Assembly: GCF_947495845.1 (NCBI RefSeq)
Contig: NZ_CANMAO010000008.1
Location: forward strand, 1-64,000
DNA length: 64,000 bases
Reading direction: 5' to 3'
From: an uncultured Endozoicomonas sp.
Lineage (GTDB): Bacteria > Pseudomonadota > Gammaproteobacteria > Pseudomonadales > Endozoicomonadaceae
The notes below the pieces were generated by a model that did not search any database, was not told where the DNA came from, and saw nothing but the letters and a program-made list of their open reading frames with translations. Each line of letters begins with the position of its first letter. The first letter of the stretch is position 1. Position numbers and translations under genes: made by a program. Shown here one piece after another: positions 44,286 through 54,958 of this stretch.

Positions 44286-45533
44286 TTAGCTGGCAATCAG
44301 AGAGTTCAAATCCAGCATGGGTGTTAAAATGGCCATAACGATAAACAGTACGACACCTGCCATCGTTACGATTAACAGCGGGCCAAAAATGCCCAACGCT
44401 ATATTCACCTGGGATTCAAACTGTTGATCCTGATTATCTGCTGCGCGGGCGAGCATGTTGGTCAATTCGCCAGACTTTTCACCGCTGGCGATGATGTACA
44501 GCATCATTGGGGAGAAAAGCTCTGTTTGTTCAAGGGATTGCCAGAGTGTTGATCCTTCTTTCACTCGCTCCGCCGCTTTTAGCAGAGAGGCCTGCATATA
44601 CTGGTTCGATAATACATTTGAGGCGATACCCATACCTTCCAACAGAGGAACGGTACTGCTGGTAAGAATACTGAGCGTTCTGGCGAACCTTGCACTGTCG
44701 ACACCACTCAGTACGCCACCTAATATTGGTAACTTCAAAAACAAATGATCATTCATTAACTGAAGAGAGCGACTGCGTTTTAGTATTTGTTGTCGTATAA
44801 CCAAGGCTATAAGAAGAATGCCGGTAATCCACAGGCCGAAAGAGCGGACAAAGTCGCTGATACTAATGAGCGCTTGAGTCATGGCTGGAAGCTGTTCCCC
44901 CATATGGGCAAATTGTTCAACCACTGTAGGAACGACAGTGGTCAACAAAGCTGCCACTACAGCAATCGCGACTACGGTTAGAATGACGGGGTAAATCATT
45001 GCCTGAATCAGCTGGCTATTGATTTTCTGTCGATGCTCTGTGAAGTCAGCAAGCCTTTCCAGAACGTGATCAAGGTGCCCTGATTTTTCACCAGCGGCCA
45101 CCATGGCTCGATATAAACGGTCAAACGTTTTTGGGTAACTGCCAAGGCTGTCTGCGAGAGTTTGGCCTTCGAGAATTTTTGAGCGAACAGTCGTAATAAT
45201 GGTTTTAAGGTGTGGTTTTCTGACTTGTTTGATGAGTGCTTTTAAACATTCCTCCAAAGGAATGCCGGCAGCAACCAGTGTTGCCAGCTGTCGAGTTAAC
45301 AAAGCTACTTCCGCATTGTTTGCCTGTTTCTGTAATATAGGAAGCCTGCTTTTTGGTGCTGCCTCAGAACTGACTGTTGTTGCCCTGGCTTTGTGAGAAG
45401 CTTCTATAACACTGACGGCATTGAGTCCAGAAACTCTGAGCTTCTGTCTTACCTGACGGGGAGTATCAGCTTCCATTACCCCTTTATTCTTTTTCCCTTT
45501 TGCATCCAGGGCTTCATAGGTATATACGCTCAT
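44286..45533 (-). CDS. gspF: Type II secretion inner membrane protein GspF
   Basis: 415 residues with two repeated cytoplasmic domains (about 70-195 and 275-395) and three membrane helices (about 173-198, 222-245, 380-403). Family motifs FTEHRQKINSQL and SGEKSGELTNML are present. GspF is the polytopic platform around which the pseudopilus is thought to rotate. Confidence 0.96.
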   Translation of the reverse strand: MSVYTYEALDAKGKKNKGVMEADTPRQVRQKLRVSGLNAVSVIEASHKARATTVSSEAAPKSRLPILQKQANNAEVALLTRQLATLVAAGIPLEECLKALIKQVRKPHLKTIITTVRSKILEGQTLADSLGSYPKTFDRLYRAMVAAGEKSGHLDHVLERLADFTEHRQKINSQLIQAMIYPVILTVVAIAVVAALLTTVVPTVVEQFAHMGEQLPAMTQALISISDFVRSFGLWITGILLIALVIRQQILKRSRSLQLMNDHLFLKLPILGGVLSGVDSARFARTLSILTSSTVPLLEGMGIASNVLSNQYMQASLLKAAERVKEGSTLWQSLEQTELFSPMMLYIIASGEKSGELTNMLARAADNQDQQFESQVNIALGIFGPLLIVTMAGVVLFIVMAILTPMLDLNSLIAS

Positions 45534-45547
45534 CGTTTAATACCTGC

Positions 45548-47143
45548 CTACTCTCTAGTGACTCGCATCACTTCTTCAAGCGTAGTGATGCCATTGAGAA
45601 CTTTTTGAAAACCGTCACTTTGGATACTGTCTGTCGAATGACGTATTTCCTGTTTGATTGACTGTTCACCAGCGCCATCGTGAATCAGCCGTCTAACTGT
45701 ATCGTTCACCAGAAAGAGTTCGTGGATGCCTGTTCTTCCGCGATAACCGGTATGGTGACATTCCTCACAACCGGTTGCGTGCCATAAACTTTGATCTGTC
45801 TTAAGTCCCATTACGCTCATTTCCAGATTACTGGCCGGTCTTTGTTCACGGCATTCTGGGCAAAGTACTCGCACCAGACGCTGAGCAAGTACGCCCAATA
45901 AACTTGATGACAATAGAAAAGGTTCAACCCCCATATCTCGCAAGCGTGTGACTGCACCGATAGCGGTATTAGTATGAAGTGTACTGAGCACAAGGTGGCC
46001 GGTTAGAGATGCTTGAATAGCGATCTCTGCGGTTTCCAGATCTCGAATTTCACCGATCATAACCACATCAGGATCCTGTCGTAGAATTGCCCTGAGTCCC
46101 CTGGCAAACGTCATATCTACTTTTGGATTTACCTGTGTCTGACCAATGCCTTCCAGATCGTATTCCACAGGGTCTTCCACTGTCAGAATATTACGCTCAC
46201 GGTTATTAATGGTGCTGAGGCCTGCATAAAGTGTGGTGCTTTTACCGGAACCGGTTGGCCCGGTAACCAGAATAATGCCATGAGGCTTTCGCAGTAGTTG
46301 TTGGAATTGATCACCAAGACCTTCCTCCATGCCAAGATGAGCAAGATCCAGTTGAACGCTGTTTCGGTCTAGCAGGCGCAGTACAATTCGCTCACCGTGT
46401 CGGGATGGCAATGTTGATACGCGAACATCAACCGCACGACCTCCAATGCGGAGAGATATACGACCATCCTGAGGTACCCGTTTTTCAGCGATATCCAGTT
46501 TCGCCATGACTTTCACTCGAGAAACCAGTACCGCAGCCAGTTTACGTTGAGGCCGAAGAATTTCCCGCAGTACGCCATCAACCCGAAAACGGACAGTCAG
46601 ATTTTTTTCATAGGTTTCTATATGAATATCAGAAGCCCCTTCCTTGATGGCTTCTCCGAGCATGGCATTAATCAGGCGAATGATCGGGGCACCGTCATCG
46701 GCTTCAAGAAGATCTTCATCTTCTGGCAATTCCTCGGCAAGTGCCTGAAGTCCTTCATCATTACCGATGTCGTTCATCAGTTGCCGAGCTGCTGAAGAGT
46801 CTTTCTGATAGTGTTCAGCCAGTCGCTTTTCAAAGTCATCGTCGGAAAGGTGGCTTAGAGATAGTGGTTTACCAACGAGCCTGCGAACTTCAATTAATGC
46901 GGAATTTTCTGGCTTATCTTTGAAAAAAAGTTGTGGGTTATTTTGATTGTCAAACGACAGTAGAAGATTAAATCGACGGGCAAAAGAAAATGGCAGTGCT
47001 TTATTAACACGGCTATCCAGTGATGTATTGGTGTCCTGAGCCCGCTTCTCAATGAGTACATCTTCTGACTGTGTAACAGCCTGTTGGGGTACCTTTTCGT
47101 TTTGAGGTGTTTGGCGTGATAGTGCTGCAGTATCTGACATCAT
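45548..47143 (-). CDS. gspE: Type II secretion ATPase GspE
   Basis: 531 residues. Walker A is [13 protein letters not shown] (about residue 293), Asp box [14 protein letters not shown], Walker [15 protein letters not shown] and His box [13 protein letters not shown]. The zinc-binding pairs CPEC and CEEC (about 430-460) are intact. Hexameric ATPase on the cytoplasmic face, bound through GspL. The N-terminal extension (about 1-60) is longer than usual. Start overlaps the gspD stop. Confidence 0.97.
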   Translation of the reverse strand: MMSDTAALSRQTPQNEKVPQQAVTQSEDVLIEKRAQDTNTSLDSRVNKALPFSFARRFNLLLSFDNQNNPQLFFKDKPENSALIEVRRLVGKPLSLSHLSDDDFEKRLAEHYQKDSSAARQLMNDIGNDEGLQALAEELPEDEDLLEADDGAPIIRLINAMLGEAIKEGASDIHIETYEKNLTVRFRVDGVLREILRPQRKLAAVLVSRVKVMAKLDIAEKRVPQDGRISLRIGGRAVDVRVSTLPSRHGERIVLRLLDRNSVQLDLAHLGMEEGLGDQFQQLLRKPHGIILVTGPTGSGKSTTLYAGLSTINNRERNILTVEDPVEYDLEGIGQTQVNPKVDMTFARGLRAILRQDPDVVMIGEIRDLETAEIAIQASLTGHLVLSTLHTNTAIGAVTRLRDMGVEPFLLSSSLLGVLAQRLVRVLCPECREQRPASNLEMSVMGLKTDQSLWHATGCEECHHTGYRGRTGIHELFLVNDTVRRLIHDGAGEQSIKQEIRHSTDSIQSDGFQKVLNGITTLEEVMRVTRE

Positions 47144-49266
47144 CGTTCCCCGTGAAGCTGGCGAATTGATGTTGCTGAAACCTTAAATTCAGTATCACTG
47201 ACTGGCTTATCTTTGGCAGGCTTGCCTTTAGTGCTTTCTGATTGTCGCCTAAGCTCTTCAAGGAGTTGATGGGCTGTTGGTTGTTCAGGGAGAACCGGGG
47301 TATCAAAGCCGGGCATCAGTGAGATCCCCTGATTTTTTTTATCCAGCTGATGGGCGCGAATCAGGTCATACTTTTGACCGCTGATGGCATTCATTGCCAG
47401 ATCGTCCCGAATGATAGTAGGACGAAGAAAGATCATCAGATTTTTCTTAACTTTCTTACTGGATGTTGATCGAAATAGATGACCAAGAATGGGAATATCA
47501 CCAAGCAAGGGGACCTTTGAAACACTTTCCTGAACGTTCTCATCCAACAAACCACCGATCACAACCGTATCCCCTGTCTTTACCATGACAGAGGTATTCA
47601 CTTTTCGTGTGGAGAACGTCACGTCAACCGGTGTACGACCATTAATGCTGGAGACTTCCTGCTCAATCGTCAGCTTGACCGCATCACCTGCATTTATCTG
47701 AGGAGTGACTTTTAACTTAACGCCAACCTCTTTTCTTTCAATGGTCTGGAAAGGGTTGTCATTGTCTGAGCTGGCTGTCGAACCTGTGAGCGTTGGAACT
47801 TCGTCACCGACAATGAACGACGCTTCTTCATTATCCATGGTGAGCAGGCTGGGAGTCGCGAGCACATTAGATTCACTTGACGTGGTGACCGCCTGAAGCA
47901 GAGCAGTCCAATCACCGGAAGTGATGCTAAATGCGGCCCCTGAGACTTTGGCAAGAGCAGAGGCTAGTGCAGTGTAGTCGCCCGGCTTATCAGGGTTAAC
48001 TGTTTTTGCACCAGTGCTATCAATGACAGTAGTCCCTTTTTCATCTTTGGCTTCTTTCATACCCACCAGAAGCTCGCCAATGGGCACGCTGGAACCGTCT
48101 TGAAACTGCATGAGGCTACTGCCATCGTTACTGGCCAGTTGAAAGGAAAGATTGATGCCATCGCCATCGGCTACTTCGACAATGATGGCCTCGACCATAA
48201 CCTGTGCTCGTCGTATATCCAGTTGCTGGATAACAGATTCCATCGCTTGCATAACATCAGGGCGGGCTGTGACGATCAGGGCGTTAGTCTGTTCATGCGT
48301 CTCGATGCCGTAGTCTGTGCCAGCCGCACTCTGTCCACTCTTTCCTGTAGCAATCAGCATTTTACCCACGCCATCCAGCACTTTTTTGAGGTCATCGGCT
48401 TTGGCGTAATGCAGATAGAAGGCTTTTATATTGCCACTGGATTTACGCTCCGAATCCATCTGAATTAACAGAGTTTTCATTCGATGTAGGGTTTGAGCAT
48501 CGGCTGAGAGGATGATCTGATTGCTGCTTTCATTACTGACAATGACTGGCGGCAGCCCACTGGGTTTCTGACCCTGAGAGACGTAAACCGCCATAAGAAT
48601 TCTTTCCATCTCACTGGCGGATGCATGATGAAGCTGAATAATCTGAACACTGCGCATACCAGCCTGATCGACACGACGGACAACTTCGGCAATACGCTCA
48701 AGGTTATTGGCGCGACCACTAAGGATCAGAATATTTGATGGGTCATAATGAACGACACTGCCTGAGCTATTTACCAGCTGGCGTAGAATTGGAGAAAGCT
48801 CGCGCACCGGAACATGGCTGACAGGCAATACCCAAGTGACGACTTCATCTCCACCATAGGGAGCCTGATCTTCCAACTTTTTACCAGCCACAACGGGGAT
48901 AGATGATGTGCGGGCATTTTTGTCAGGAATGATTTTTACCAGGCCACTGTCATCTTCAACGGCAGCAAAGCCATGAACCGATAAAACAGAAAGAAACATC
49001 TGATAATATTGCCGTTGATTCAACTGCTCATAAGCACGAATCGTGACTTCACCACGAACTGTCGGATCAACGATGATGGTCTTGTTCAGGTTGGTGCTGA
49101 CGGTGTTAATAAACTCTTTTATCTCCGCTTTCTCAAAGCTGGCTGAATAAAGAGCACTATTTGCAGTCACTACTACTGGAAAGGTCAAAAGTAGAAATAG
49201 GAACGTTGCGCTCAGCAGCTTTCCGGTACTATCAGGAAGACAAATCAATTTCAAAACGCTGACCAT
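47140..49266 (-). CDS. gspD: Type II secretion outer membrane secretin GspD
   Basis: 708 residues from the ATG at 49266 (a TTG three codons earlier is possible). Signal peptide (about 13-36), then N0-N3 domains (about 40-330) and the secretin core (about 375-620) with [14 protein letters not shown] and a [16 protein letters not shown] segment. A C-terminal Lys-rich tail (about 650-708) could bind a pilotin. It overlaps the gspC end. Confidence 0.95.
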   Translation of the reverse strand: MVSVLKLICLPDSTGKLLSATFLFLLLTFPVVVTANSALYSASFEKAEIKEFINTVSTNLNKTIIVDPTVRGEVTIRAYEQLNQRQYYQMFLSVLSVHGFAAVEDDSGLVKIIPDKNARTSSIPVVAGKKLEDQAPYGGDEVVTWVLPVSHVPVRELSPILRQLVNSSGSVVHYDPSNILILSGRANNLERIAEVVRRVDQAGMRSVQIIQLHHASASEMERILMAVYVSQGQKPSGLPPVIVSNESSNQIILSADAQTLHRMKTLLIQMDSERKSSGNIKAFYLHYAKADDLKKVLDGVGKMLIATGKSGQSAAGTDYGIETHEQTNALIVTARPDVMQAMESVIQQLDIRRAQVMVEAIIVEVADGDGINLSFQLASNDGSSLMQFQDGSSVPIGELLVGMKEAKDEKGTTVIDSTGAKTVNPDKPGDYTALASALAKVSGAAFSITSGDWTALLQAVTTSSESNVLATPSLLTMDNEEASFIVGDEVPTLTGSTASSDNDNPFQTIERKEVGVKLKVTPQINAGDAVKLTIEQEVSSINGRTPVDVTFSTRKVNTSVMVKTGDTVVIGGLLDENVQESVSKVPLLGDIPILGHLFRSTSSKKVKKNLMIFLRPTIIRDDLAMNAISGQKYDLIRAHQLDKKNQGISLMPGFDTPVLPEQPTAHQLLEELRRQSESTKGKPAKDKPVSDTEFKVSATSIRQLHGER

Positions 49267-50131
49267 CCCTTTCAATTGTTAGTGATATCTGTTGCAGTGA
49301 TGAAAGTTGCCCGATAACTTTCATGGCCTCATTGTTGTCTGTTAAGTCAAAGCCATTGATCGCAATTGCCATGTCATTGGGTTTCAACCCAAGCTCAGAA
49401 AAGTACTGAGGATATTTTGCCGGATTAATTCGGTATCCCTGAAGTTTCCCATCTCGCCGTATAGGCGATATGGTGACAATTTCAGACCAGGCCTCTGGTT
49501 TTTCCTGAAGCTGATTTTTTAGATCCGAAATGTTTTTGGATGATTTTGTAATATGAGTGGCTGTTACTGTGTTGTTGGTTGCAATTTTTTTAGAGGCTTC
49601 TTCTGGGTACATCAACAGTGATTCATATCGTACACCGTTTTGGATAATGACCCGATCAGAATAAATAGCATCTACTGTCGCCTGTGTCCCTTTAAGGGTA
49701 TCCCCCCTTCGATAGGTTAAATCAGATGAGCCGGAACGAATGATCGCGAGAGAATCTTCAGGGTTATTACTGAAAACCAGTCCGGTTATTCGCGCTGCAA
49801 TTCGAGAGACCGGTATATCTTTTGGCACTGATTTTTTTACAGGTAGAGGAGGTTGGCCAAAAAGTTGAAGGCTCTTTAGTTGGTGCAGATTGCTTTGATC
49901 AGGAATCGTTGCCGCCTTGTTTTGCTGTAAGTCGGGCTGCAATTCCGCAGGTGTTGAGTCGGCATCTGACATCAGTAGCCAAGTGATTTGAGCGGATTCT
50001 CTGGCAATCAGCAAAATCAGGATTAGCAGGAAAAAGTACTTTAGATAGATGACATTAATGCGTCGAAAAAACGACTTCCGACTGGTAAAAATATGTCCAT
50101 TACTGCTGGTTTTATTATTGTTGTATATCAC
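49232..50131 (-). CDS. gspC: Type II secretion protein GspC
   Basis: 299 residues beginning with GTG at 50131, preceded by AGGG. One membrane helix (about 30-48, YFFLLILILLIARESAQ), an HR domain (about 105-180, ARITGLVFSNNPEDSLAIIRSG) that contacts GspD, and a C-terminal PDZ-like domain (about 225-298, GLKPNDMAIAINGFDL). It is the first gene of the operon, so its promoter must lie in the following 395-bp gap. Confidence 0.9.
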   Translation of the reverse strand: MIYNNNKTSSNGHIFTSRKSFFRRINVIYLKYFFLLILILLIARESAQITWLLMSDADSTPAELQPDLQQNKAATIPDQSNLHQLKSLQLFGQPPLPVKKSVPKDIPVSRIAARITGLVFSNNPEDSLAIIRSGSSDLTYRRGDTLKGTQATVDAIYSDRVIIQNGVRYESLLMYPEEASKKIATNNTVTATHITKSSKNISDLKNQLQEKPEAWSEIVTISPIRRDGKLQGYRINPAKYPQYFSELGLKPNDMAIAINGFDLTDNNEAMKVIGQLSSLQQISLTIERDGQRFEIDLSS

Positions 50132-50526
50132 AGCTTGCCCTATATCCTGGTAAACGTCTTGGGCTTGATGTCCATTTAACCATCATAAAAACCTGTCTAA
50201 CAAGATGATGAACACATTTTTCCTGTTTTTTTGGTAAGTAAATGTAGGGCTGAGAAACAGGTCTTCATTAATATTTGCCATATCTTTGCATGGTTGATTG
50301 GGGCATTGCTTTGTAGGGGGTTGATTATATTGATGGTTTTCTGATTTTTAGCTTCTGGTATTTCATGGTTTTTCCTCCTGGTATTTAAAGTATCACTGCT
50401 TCAAACAGATACACATTTATGGCCTTCATTGACCAATTTTGATGGGCTGGTTTATATCATCATGTATTCGAATGTCACTTTTATGAAAGGGACAAATAAT
50501 AAATGACCATGGAGTGGGATTGATAT
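50132..50526. other. 395-bp divergent intergenic region
   Basis: This gap separates gspC (minus) from flgB (plus) and must hold both promoters. It is A/T-rich with T-runs. I searched by eye for the sigma-54 GG-N10-GC spacing and a sigma-28 pattern on the plus strand and found no convincing match, so neither operon's promoter is called. No ORF was supported. Confidence 0.5.
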
Positions 50527-50916
50527 ATGGCTATCAGCTTTGAAAATGCGCTTGGCGTTCACCCTCAGGCACTGGCTTTTCGTGGTTTAAGGGCCGAAGT
50601 GTTGGCAGGCAACTTGGCCAATGTTGATACACCAGGATTCAAATCACGGGATATCGAGTTTTCATCAGTACTGGATCAACAATTAAGAACACCGGATTCA
50701 GGGTTCAGGGAAGATCATATGAAATTGGGTCTATTTGCTGGCACCGGTGCATTGCAGTATCGAATGCCTTACCAGCAGACCAGCGATGGTAATACTGTTG
50801 AATTAGGTGTTGAACAGTCGTCTTTCTCCCAAAATGCTTTGTCTTTTCAAACCAGCCTCACGTTTGTGAAAAAGAAGTTCAGTGGTTTAGAACTTGCTAT
50901 TAGAGGAGGTATGTAA
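50527..50916 (+). CDS. flgB: Flagellar proximal rod protein FlgB
   Basis: 129 residues with the rod signature AEVLAGNLANVDTPGFKSRDIEF (about 28-50). FlgB forms the base of the rod next to FliE. First gene of the flagellar operon; flgC starts one base after its stop. Confidence 0.96.
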   Translation: MAISFENALGVHPQALAFRGLRAEVLAGNLANVDTPGFKSRDIEFSSVLDQQLRTPDSGFREDHMKLGLFAGTGALQYRMPYQQTSDGNTVELGVEQSSFSQNALSFQTSLTFVKKKFSGLELAIRGGM

Positions 50917-50917
50917 C

Positions 50918-51328
50918 GTGTCACTCAGCAATATTTTTGCGGTTTCCGGCTCCGCCCTTAATGCCCAGACGGTTCGTTTAAACAGTATTGCCAGTAATCT
51001 GGCCAACATGTCCAGCGTTGGTAGTTCTCCAGAGACGGCATACCGGCCACTGCGACCTGTATTCTCAACCATTTATGATGATCTGGAAGGTCAATCTGCC
51101 CGGGTGAATATTGAAGGCGTTTATAAAATGCCACCCAGTGACAACAATCGACGTTATGAGCCGGGGAATCCACTGGCGGATGAAACGGGTTATGTCTACT
51201 ACCCGGATATTAATGTCATACAGGAAATGGCAGATATGTTATCAGCAACCCGCAGTTATCAGAGCAGTATGGAAGTGATGGTCAGTGCCAGGAAATTGCA
51301 GCAAACCCTTCTATCTCTTGCTGAGTAG
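50918..51328 (+). CDS. flgC: Flagellar proximal rod protein FlgC
   Basis: 136 residues from the GTG at 50918, with a GAGGAGG ribosome binding site; the ATG frame upstream overlaps flgB and lacks the usual MSLSNIF start. Rod motif VRLNSIASNLANMSSVGSSPETAYR, and the C-terminal heptads of the rod proteins. Confidence 0.94.
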   Translation: MSLSNIFAVSGSALNAQTVRLNSIASNLANMSSVGSSPETAYRPLRPVFSTIYDDLEGQSARVNIEGVYKMPPSDNNRRYEPGNPLADETGYVYYPDINVIQEMADMLSATRSYQSSMEVMVSARKLQQTLLSLAE

Positions 51329-51363
51329 TCGCTTTGGCTGCACAAAAGTATAAAGGATGATAC

Positions 51364-52008
51364 GTGACAGGAATTAACCCGGTTAACAACACATCAGTAG
51401 CCAACACCTCCAACAGTGCTTCCGGTTCCCTTCAGGTGAATCAGGATCAATTTTTGAAACTGTTTATTACTCAGCTCGAAAATCAGGACCCCACCTCTCC
51501 GCAGGACACCAATCAGATGCTGACCCAGCTTTCCCAGATATCGTCAGTGGAAAGCTTGAACTCTATTGATGGTCGCATTAGTGGGCTAACCAGTTCGTTG
51601 CAGCAATCTCAAATGCTTGGTGCTGCGCAATTACTGGGGCAGAGCGTTCAGGTAAGCACCAATCGCCTTATAGTTAACGACGCTGACAGTGCTGTGACAG
51701 GTGAAGCTCAGCTACCGGTTGCAGCCAGTGATGTGTTGATTCGAGTTTATGACAATGCTGGAACAGAAGTCGCCTCCCGTTCGCTAGGTGCTTATAGCGC
51801 GGGTGTGGTTCCTTTTGAGTTTGAAGATATTAAACCCGGTGAATACACCATCACGGCGACGGTCGTTAATGGTGGTAATGCTTATGCAGCCGGAGTCTCA
51901 CTCACTGGCAAGGTGTCTGGTGTTGAGACAACCGGACAGGGTGTGTATTTGAGATTAGCCAACATGGGGGCTTACCCATTGTCGTCAGTGGCTTCGGTTG
52001 GTGATTAA
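51364..52008 (+). CDS. flgD: Flagellar hook assembly protein FlgD
   Basis: 214 residues, GTG start. The N-terminal segment (QDQFLKLFITQLENQDPTSPQDTNQMLTQL) is the FlgD signature, followed by a tudor/FN3-like domain. FlgD caps the growing hook and allows FlgE addition. Confidence 0.93.
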   Translation: MTGINPVNNTSVANTSNSASGSLQVNQDQFLKLFITQLENQDPTSPQDTNQMLTQLSQISSVESLNSIDGRISGLTSSLQQSQMLGAAQLLGQSVQVSTNRLIVNDADSAVTGEAQLPVAASDVLIRVYDNAGTEVASRSLGAYSAGVVPFEFEDIKPGEYTITATVVNGGNAYAAGVSLTGKVSGVETTGQGVYLRLANMGAYPLSSVASVGD

Positions 52009-52021
52009 AAGGTTTTACTAA

Positions 52022-52073
52022 GAAGCTGTTCATGATCGTTTGCAGCTCGCAGAAAGATTGTGAACAGCTTCTA
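52022..52073 (+). repeat. 52-bp perfect-ended palindrome between flgD and flgE
   Basis: AGAAGCTGTTCA (52022-52033) and TGAACAGCTTCT (52062-52073) form a 12-base perfect stem with a 28-base loop. There is no T-run. It may be an RNA processing or stability hairpin, or a short palindromic repeat element. Confidence 0.75.
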
Positions 52074-52117
52074 AGTCAAAACATCAAAAGAATTGTTTGA
52101 GTTCAGGGAGGAATCAA

Positions 52118-53335
52118 GTGTCATTCAAGATTGGTTTAAGTGGGTTGAATGCTGCCCAGAAGGATCTGGAAGTCGTCAGTAATAATATTGCCAACACCAG
52201 CACCGTTGGATTTAAAGGCTCCAGAGTGGAGTTTGCTGATGTTTATGCATCGTCGGTTGCGGGTGGTAATAGTCAGGTGGCGGGTGTTCAGGTATCTGGC
52301 ATTAGCCAACAGTTTTCTCAGGGAAGTATCACTTTCACAGAAAATGCATTGGATATGGCCATTAATGGACAGGGCTTTTTTGTGGTCAGTGATAATGGTG
52401 AGTTGTCGTATTCCCGGGCAGGGTATTTTTCTCTGGATGCTGAGAATTATCTGGTTAATAACCTGGGGAATAATCTGCAAGGCTACTCTGCTGACAACTC
52501 CGGTAATATCCTGCCAGGAAGCCAGACGAATCTAAGAGTTGCCCAGGGAACCATGCCTGCACAGGCTACCACTCAGGTTGCGAGTTCAGCCAATCTTGAT
52601 GCTCGGGAAACCGTACTCTCTGGTGTTATTGATCCAGCAGACCCAAGCACATTCCATTCCACCATGGCATTTGATGTTAACGACAGCCTTGGTTCACCTC
52701 ACACGGTAAGTTTGTATTTTGCCAAGACAGCAGACAATACCTGGGCAGTGGACTTCTATTTTGATAATGGGGCTACTGCTGATTTGAGCGAAACCTTTAC
52801 TTTTAATACTAACGGTAGCCTTGCGACACCTGCCGGAGGAACCGCAGCGTTGAACATTCCGCTGGGTGATACTCGTCTCTCCGGTTCTGCGGCAATGAAC
52901 TTTGACGTGGATATTTCAGACTTTTCCCAGTTGGGTGCAGATTTTACGGTAAACAAGGTGACCCAGGATGGCTTTCCTCCAGGTGCTTTGACTGGGGTCA
53001 GGGTGTCTCAGGAAGGGATTCTACAGGCACTCTACTCTAATGGTCAGACGTTAACCCAAGGGCAGGTGGTACTTGCCGATTTTCCTAACGAAAACGGATT
53101 GATTCCTACCGGTGAAAGTCTTTGGCAGTCTAGCTTCGCTTCCGGTGCTCCGCTGATTGGTGCTCCTGGTTCCGGAATCATGGGAGAGCTGGAAGCGGGT
53201 GCACTTGAGCAATCCAATGTGGATATCTCATCACAGCTGGTTCGTTTAATTGAGGCGCAAAGTAACTACCAGGCCAATGCGAAAACCATTGAGACCAGTA
53301 ATAACCTGACTCAAGCATTGATGAATATTATCTAG
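52118..53335 (+). CDS. flgE: Flagellar hook protein FlgE
   Basis: 405 residues from the GTG at 52118, which has GGGAGG upstream; the frame from 52097 is an artefact. Conserved ends: IGLSGLNAAQKDLEVVSNNIANTSTVGFK and the C-terminal NVDISSQLVRLIEAQSNYQANAKTI. FlgE polymerises into the hook. Confidence 0.95.
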   Translation: MSFKIGLSGLNAAQKDLEVVSNNIANTSTVGFKGSRVEFADVYASSVAGGNSQVAGVQVSGISQQFSQGSITFTENALDMAINGQGFFVVSDNGELSYSRAGYFSLDAENYLVNNLGNNLQGYSADNSGNILPGSQTNLRVAQGTMPAQATTQVASSANLDARETVLSGVIDPADPSTFHSTMAFDVNDSLGSPHTVSLYFAKTADNTWAVDFYFDNGATADLSETFTFNTNGSLATPAGGTAALNIPLGDTRLSGSAAMNFDVDISDFSQLGADFTVNKVTQDGFPPGALTGVRVSQEGILQALYSNGQTLTQGQVVLADFPNENGLIPTGESLWQSSFASGAPLIGAPGSGIMGELEAGALEQSNVDISSQLVRLIEAQSNYQANAKTIETSNNLTQALMNII

Positions 53336-53360
53336 TCACGTTTTTTACAGGACGTAAATA

Positions 53361-54098
53361 ATGGATAAAGCGCTGTATATCAGTTCTGCCGGAGCCACGC
53401 TGTCTATGCGTGCCCAGCAGGTGCATGCCAACAACCTGACCAACAGTAATACATTGGGCTTCCGTCGTGATTTTGTCAGCAGTTTATCGGTGGCATTGCA
53501 GGGGGATGGTTTTCAAAGTCGGATTATGTCGTCTGCTCGAGGGTTAGGAAGCAGCTTTGATGTGGGGGCTCAGGAACACACCGGCAGAAAGTTGGATGCG
53601 GTGGTAAGTGGTGATGGTTGGTTCACGGTAGAAACCATTGATGGTAATGAGGCGTATACCCGTGCAGGTCAGTTTCAGGTGAGTGCTGATGGTCAATTAC
53701 TGACTGCCAAGGGGTTACCAGTAATGGGTGATGCCGGCCCTGTCCAGTTACCAGAGTTTGAGTCCATTGAGATTGCTGGTGACGGAACAATTACCATTAT
53801 TCCTGCCGATGGCACAGGTGAAACAGTCGAAGTCGGTCAGTTAAAACTGGTTAACCCCGAAGTGACAGAGTTGCAAAAGGCATGGAATGGTTTGTTCGTT
53901 TCTGCCAATGGCGAAGCGCTGGATGCTGATCCAAATGTACGACTGAGGACGGGCTTTCTGGAAACCAGTAATGTCAGTGCTATGGATGAAATGATTTCGT
54001 TTATCTCGTTGAGCCGTCAGTTTGAAAGTCAGATGAAGATGATGAAAGCGGCGGGAGATTTGGCGTCATCGGGAGACCGGCTGATCAGAGAGCAGTAG
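53361..54098 (+). CDS. flgF: Flagellar rod protein FlgF
   Basis: 245 residues, the usual FlgF length. N-terminal AQQVHANNLTNSNTLGFRRDF and C-terminal NVSAMDEMISFISLSRQFESQ. Distal rod component between FlgC and FlgG. Confidence 0.94.
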   Translation: MDKALYISSAGATLSMRAQQVHANNLTNSNTLGFRRDFVSSLSVALQGDGFQSRIMSSARGLGSSFDVGAQEHTGRKLDAVVSGDGWFTVETIDGNEAYTRAGQFQVSADGQLLTAKGLPVMGDAGPVQLPEFESIEIAGDGTITIIPADGTGETVEVGQLKLVNPEVTELQKAWNGLFVSANGEALDADPNVRLRTGFLETSNVSAMDEMISFISLSRQFESQMKMMKAAGDLASSGDRLIREQ

Positions 54099-54151
54099 TT
54101 TGGATAAAAGTCTGAATACAAATTTGGAATAAAACACACAGGGAGTGTGCG

Positions 54152-54937
54152 ATGAATCCTTCACTTTGGGTCAGTAAAACAGGCTTGGCTGCCCAGGAAA
54201 GGCAGATGGCCATCATTTCCAATAATCTGGCCAACGTAAATACGGTTGGGTTCAAACGCGACAGGGCAACCTTTGAAGACCTTTTTTATCATATTCAACG
54301 TCAACCTGGTGCATTAAACGACCAGGACAATGAAGTACCCTCCGGCTTGCAAATGGGCACCGGTGTCAAAATGACGGGTACCCAGAAAGTATTTACGCCG
54401 GGAAATTATGACACCACCAATCAAGCACTGGATATGGCCATTATTGGTAATGGTTTTTTTCAGATGTTGCAGCCTGATGGCACGCCTGCATATTCCAGAA
54501 ACGGGCAGTTTCAGATCAATTCCGATGGTGAAATTGTAAACGGCAATGGTTTACCACTTGAGCCGGGCATTGCGATTCCTGCTGATGCTACCGGCATTAC
54601 CATCAGCGACGATGGCATTGTGATGGTTAAGCAACCAGGCATCATTGAGCCGGTTGAAATCGGTCAAATCACCTTGGTGAATTTCGTAAACCCAGCAGGT
54701 TTACAGGCCATGGGTGGCAACTTGTTTCAGCAAACCGTTGCCAGTGGTGATCCGGTAGAAGCACAGCCCGGTGTTGAAGGTCTCGGCTTTCTAAAACAGT
54801 TTACTCTGGAAACTTCCAACGTCAGTACAGTTGAAGAGCTGGTGAAAATGATCTCTGTCCAGCGCGCCTATGAAATGAACTCAAAGGTGATCTCGGCAGC
54901 GGATCAGATGATGCAGTTTGTGAATCAGACGCTTTAA
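54152..54937 (+). CDS. flgG: Flagellar distal rod protein FlgG
   Basis: 261 residues, the family length exactly. N-terminal SKTGLAAQERQMAIISNNLANVNTVGFKRDR, C-terminal TSNVSTVEELVKMISVQRAYEMNSKVI. Distal rod. Confidence 0.97.
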   Translation: MNPSLWVSKTGLAAQERQMAIISNNLANVNTVGFKRDRATFEDLFYHIQRQPGALNDQDNEVPSGLQMGTGVKMTGTQKVFTPGNYDTTNQALDMAIIGNGFFQMLQPDGTPAYSRNGQFQINSDGEIVNGNGLPLEPGIAIPADATGITISDDGIVMVKQPGIIEPVEIGQITLVNFVNPAGLQAMGGNLFQQTVASGDPVEAQPGVEGLGFLKQFTLETSNVSTVEELVKMISVQRAYEMNSKVISAADQMMQFVNQTL

Positions 54938-54958
54938 GTTCAGCAACAGGAGTCTGGT

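Noticed and set aside
48100-48468. 122-residue plus-strand frame inside gspD
   Set aside because: Antisense of a strongly recognised secretin gene.
50281-50310. Possible sigma-54 promoter in front of flgB (GG...GC)
   Set aside because: The GG-to-GC spacing is off by one or more from the required ten bases.
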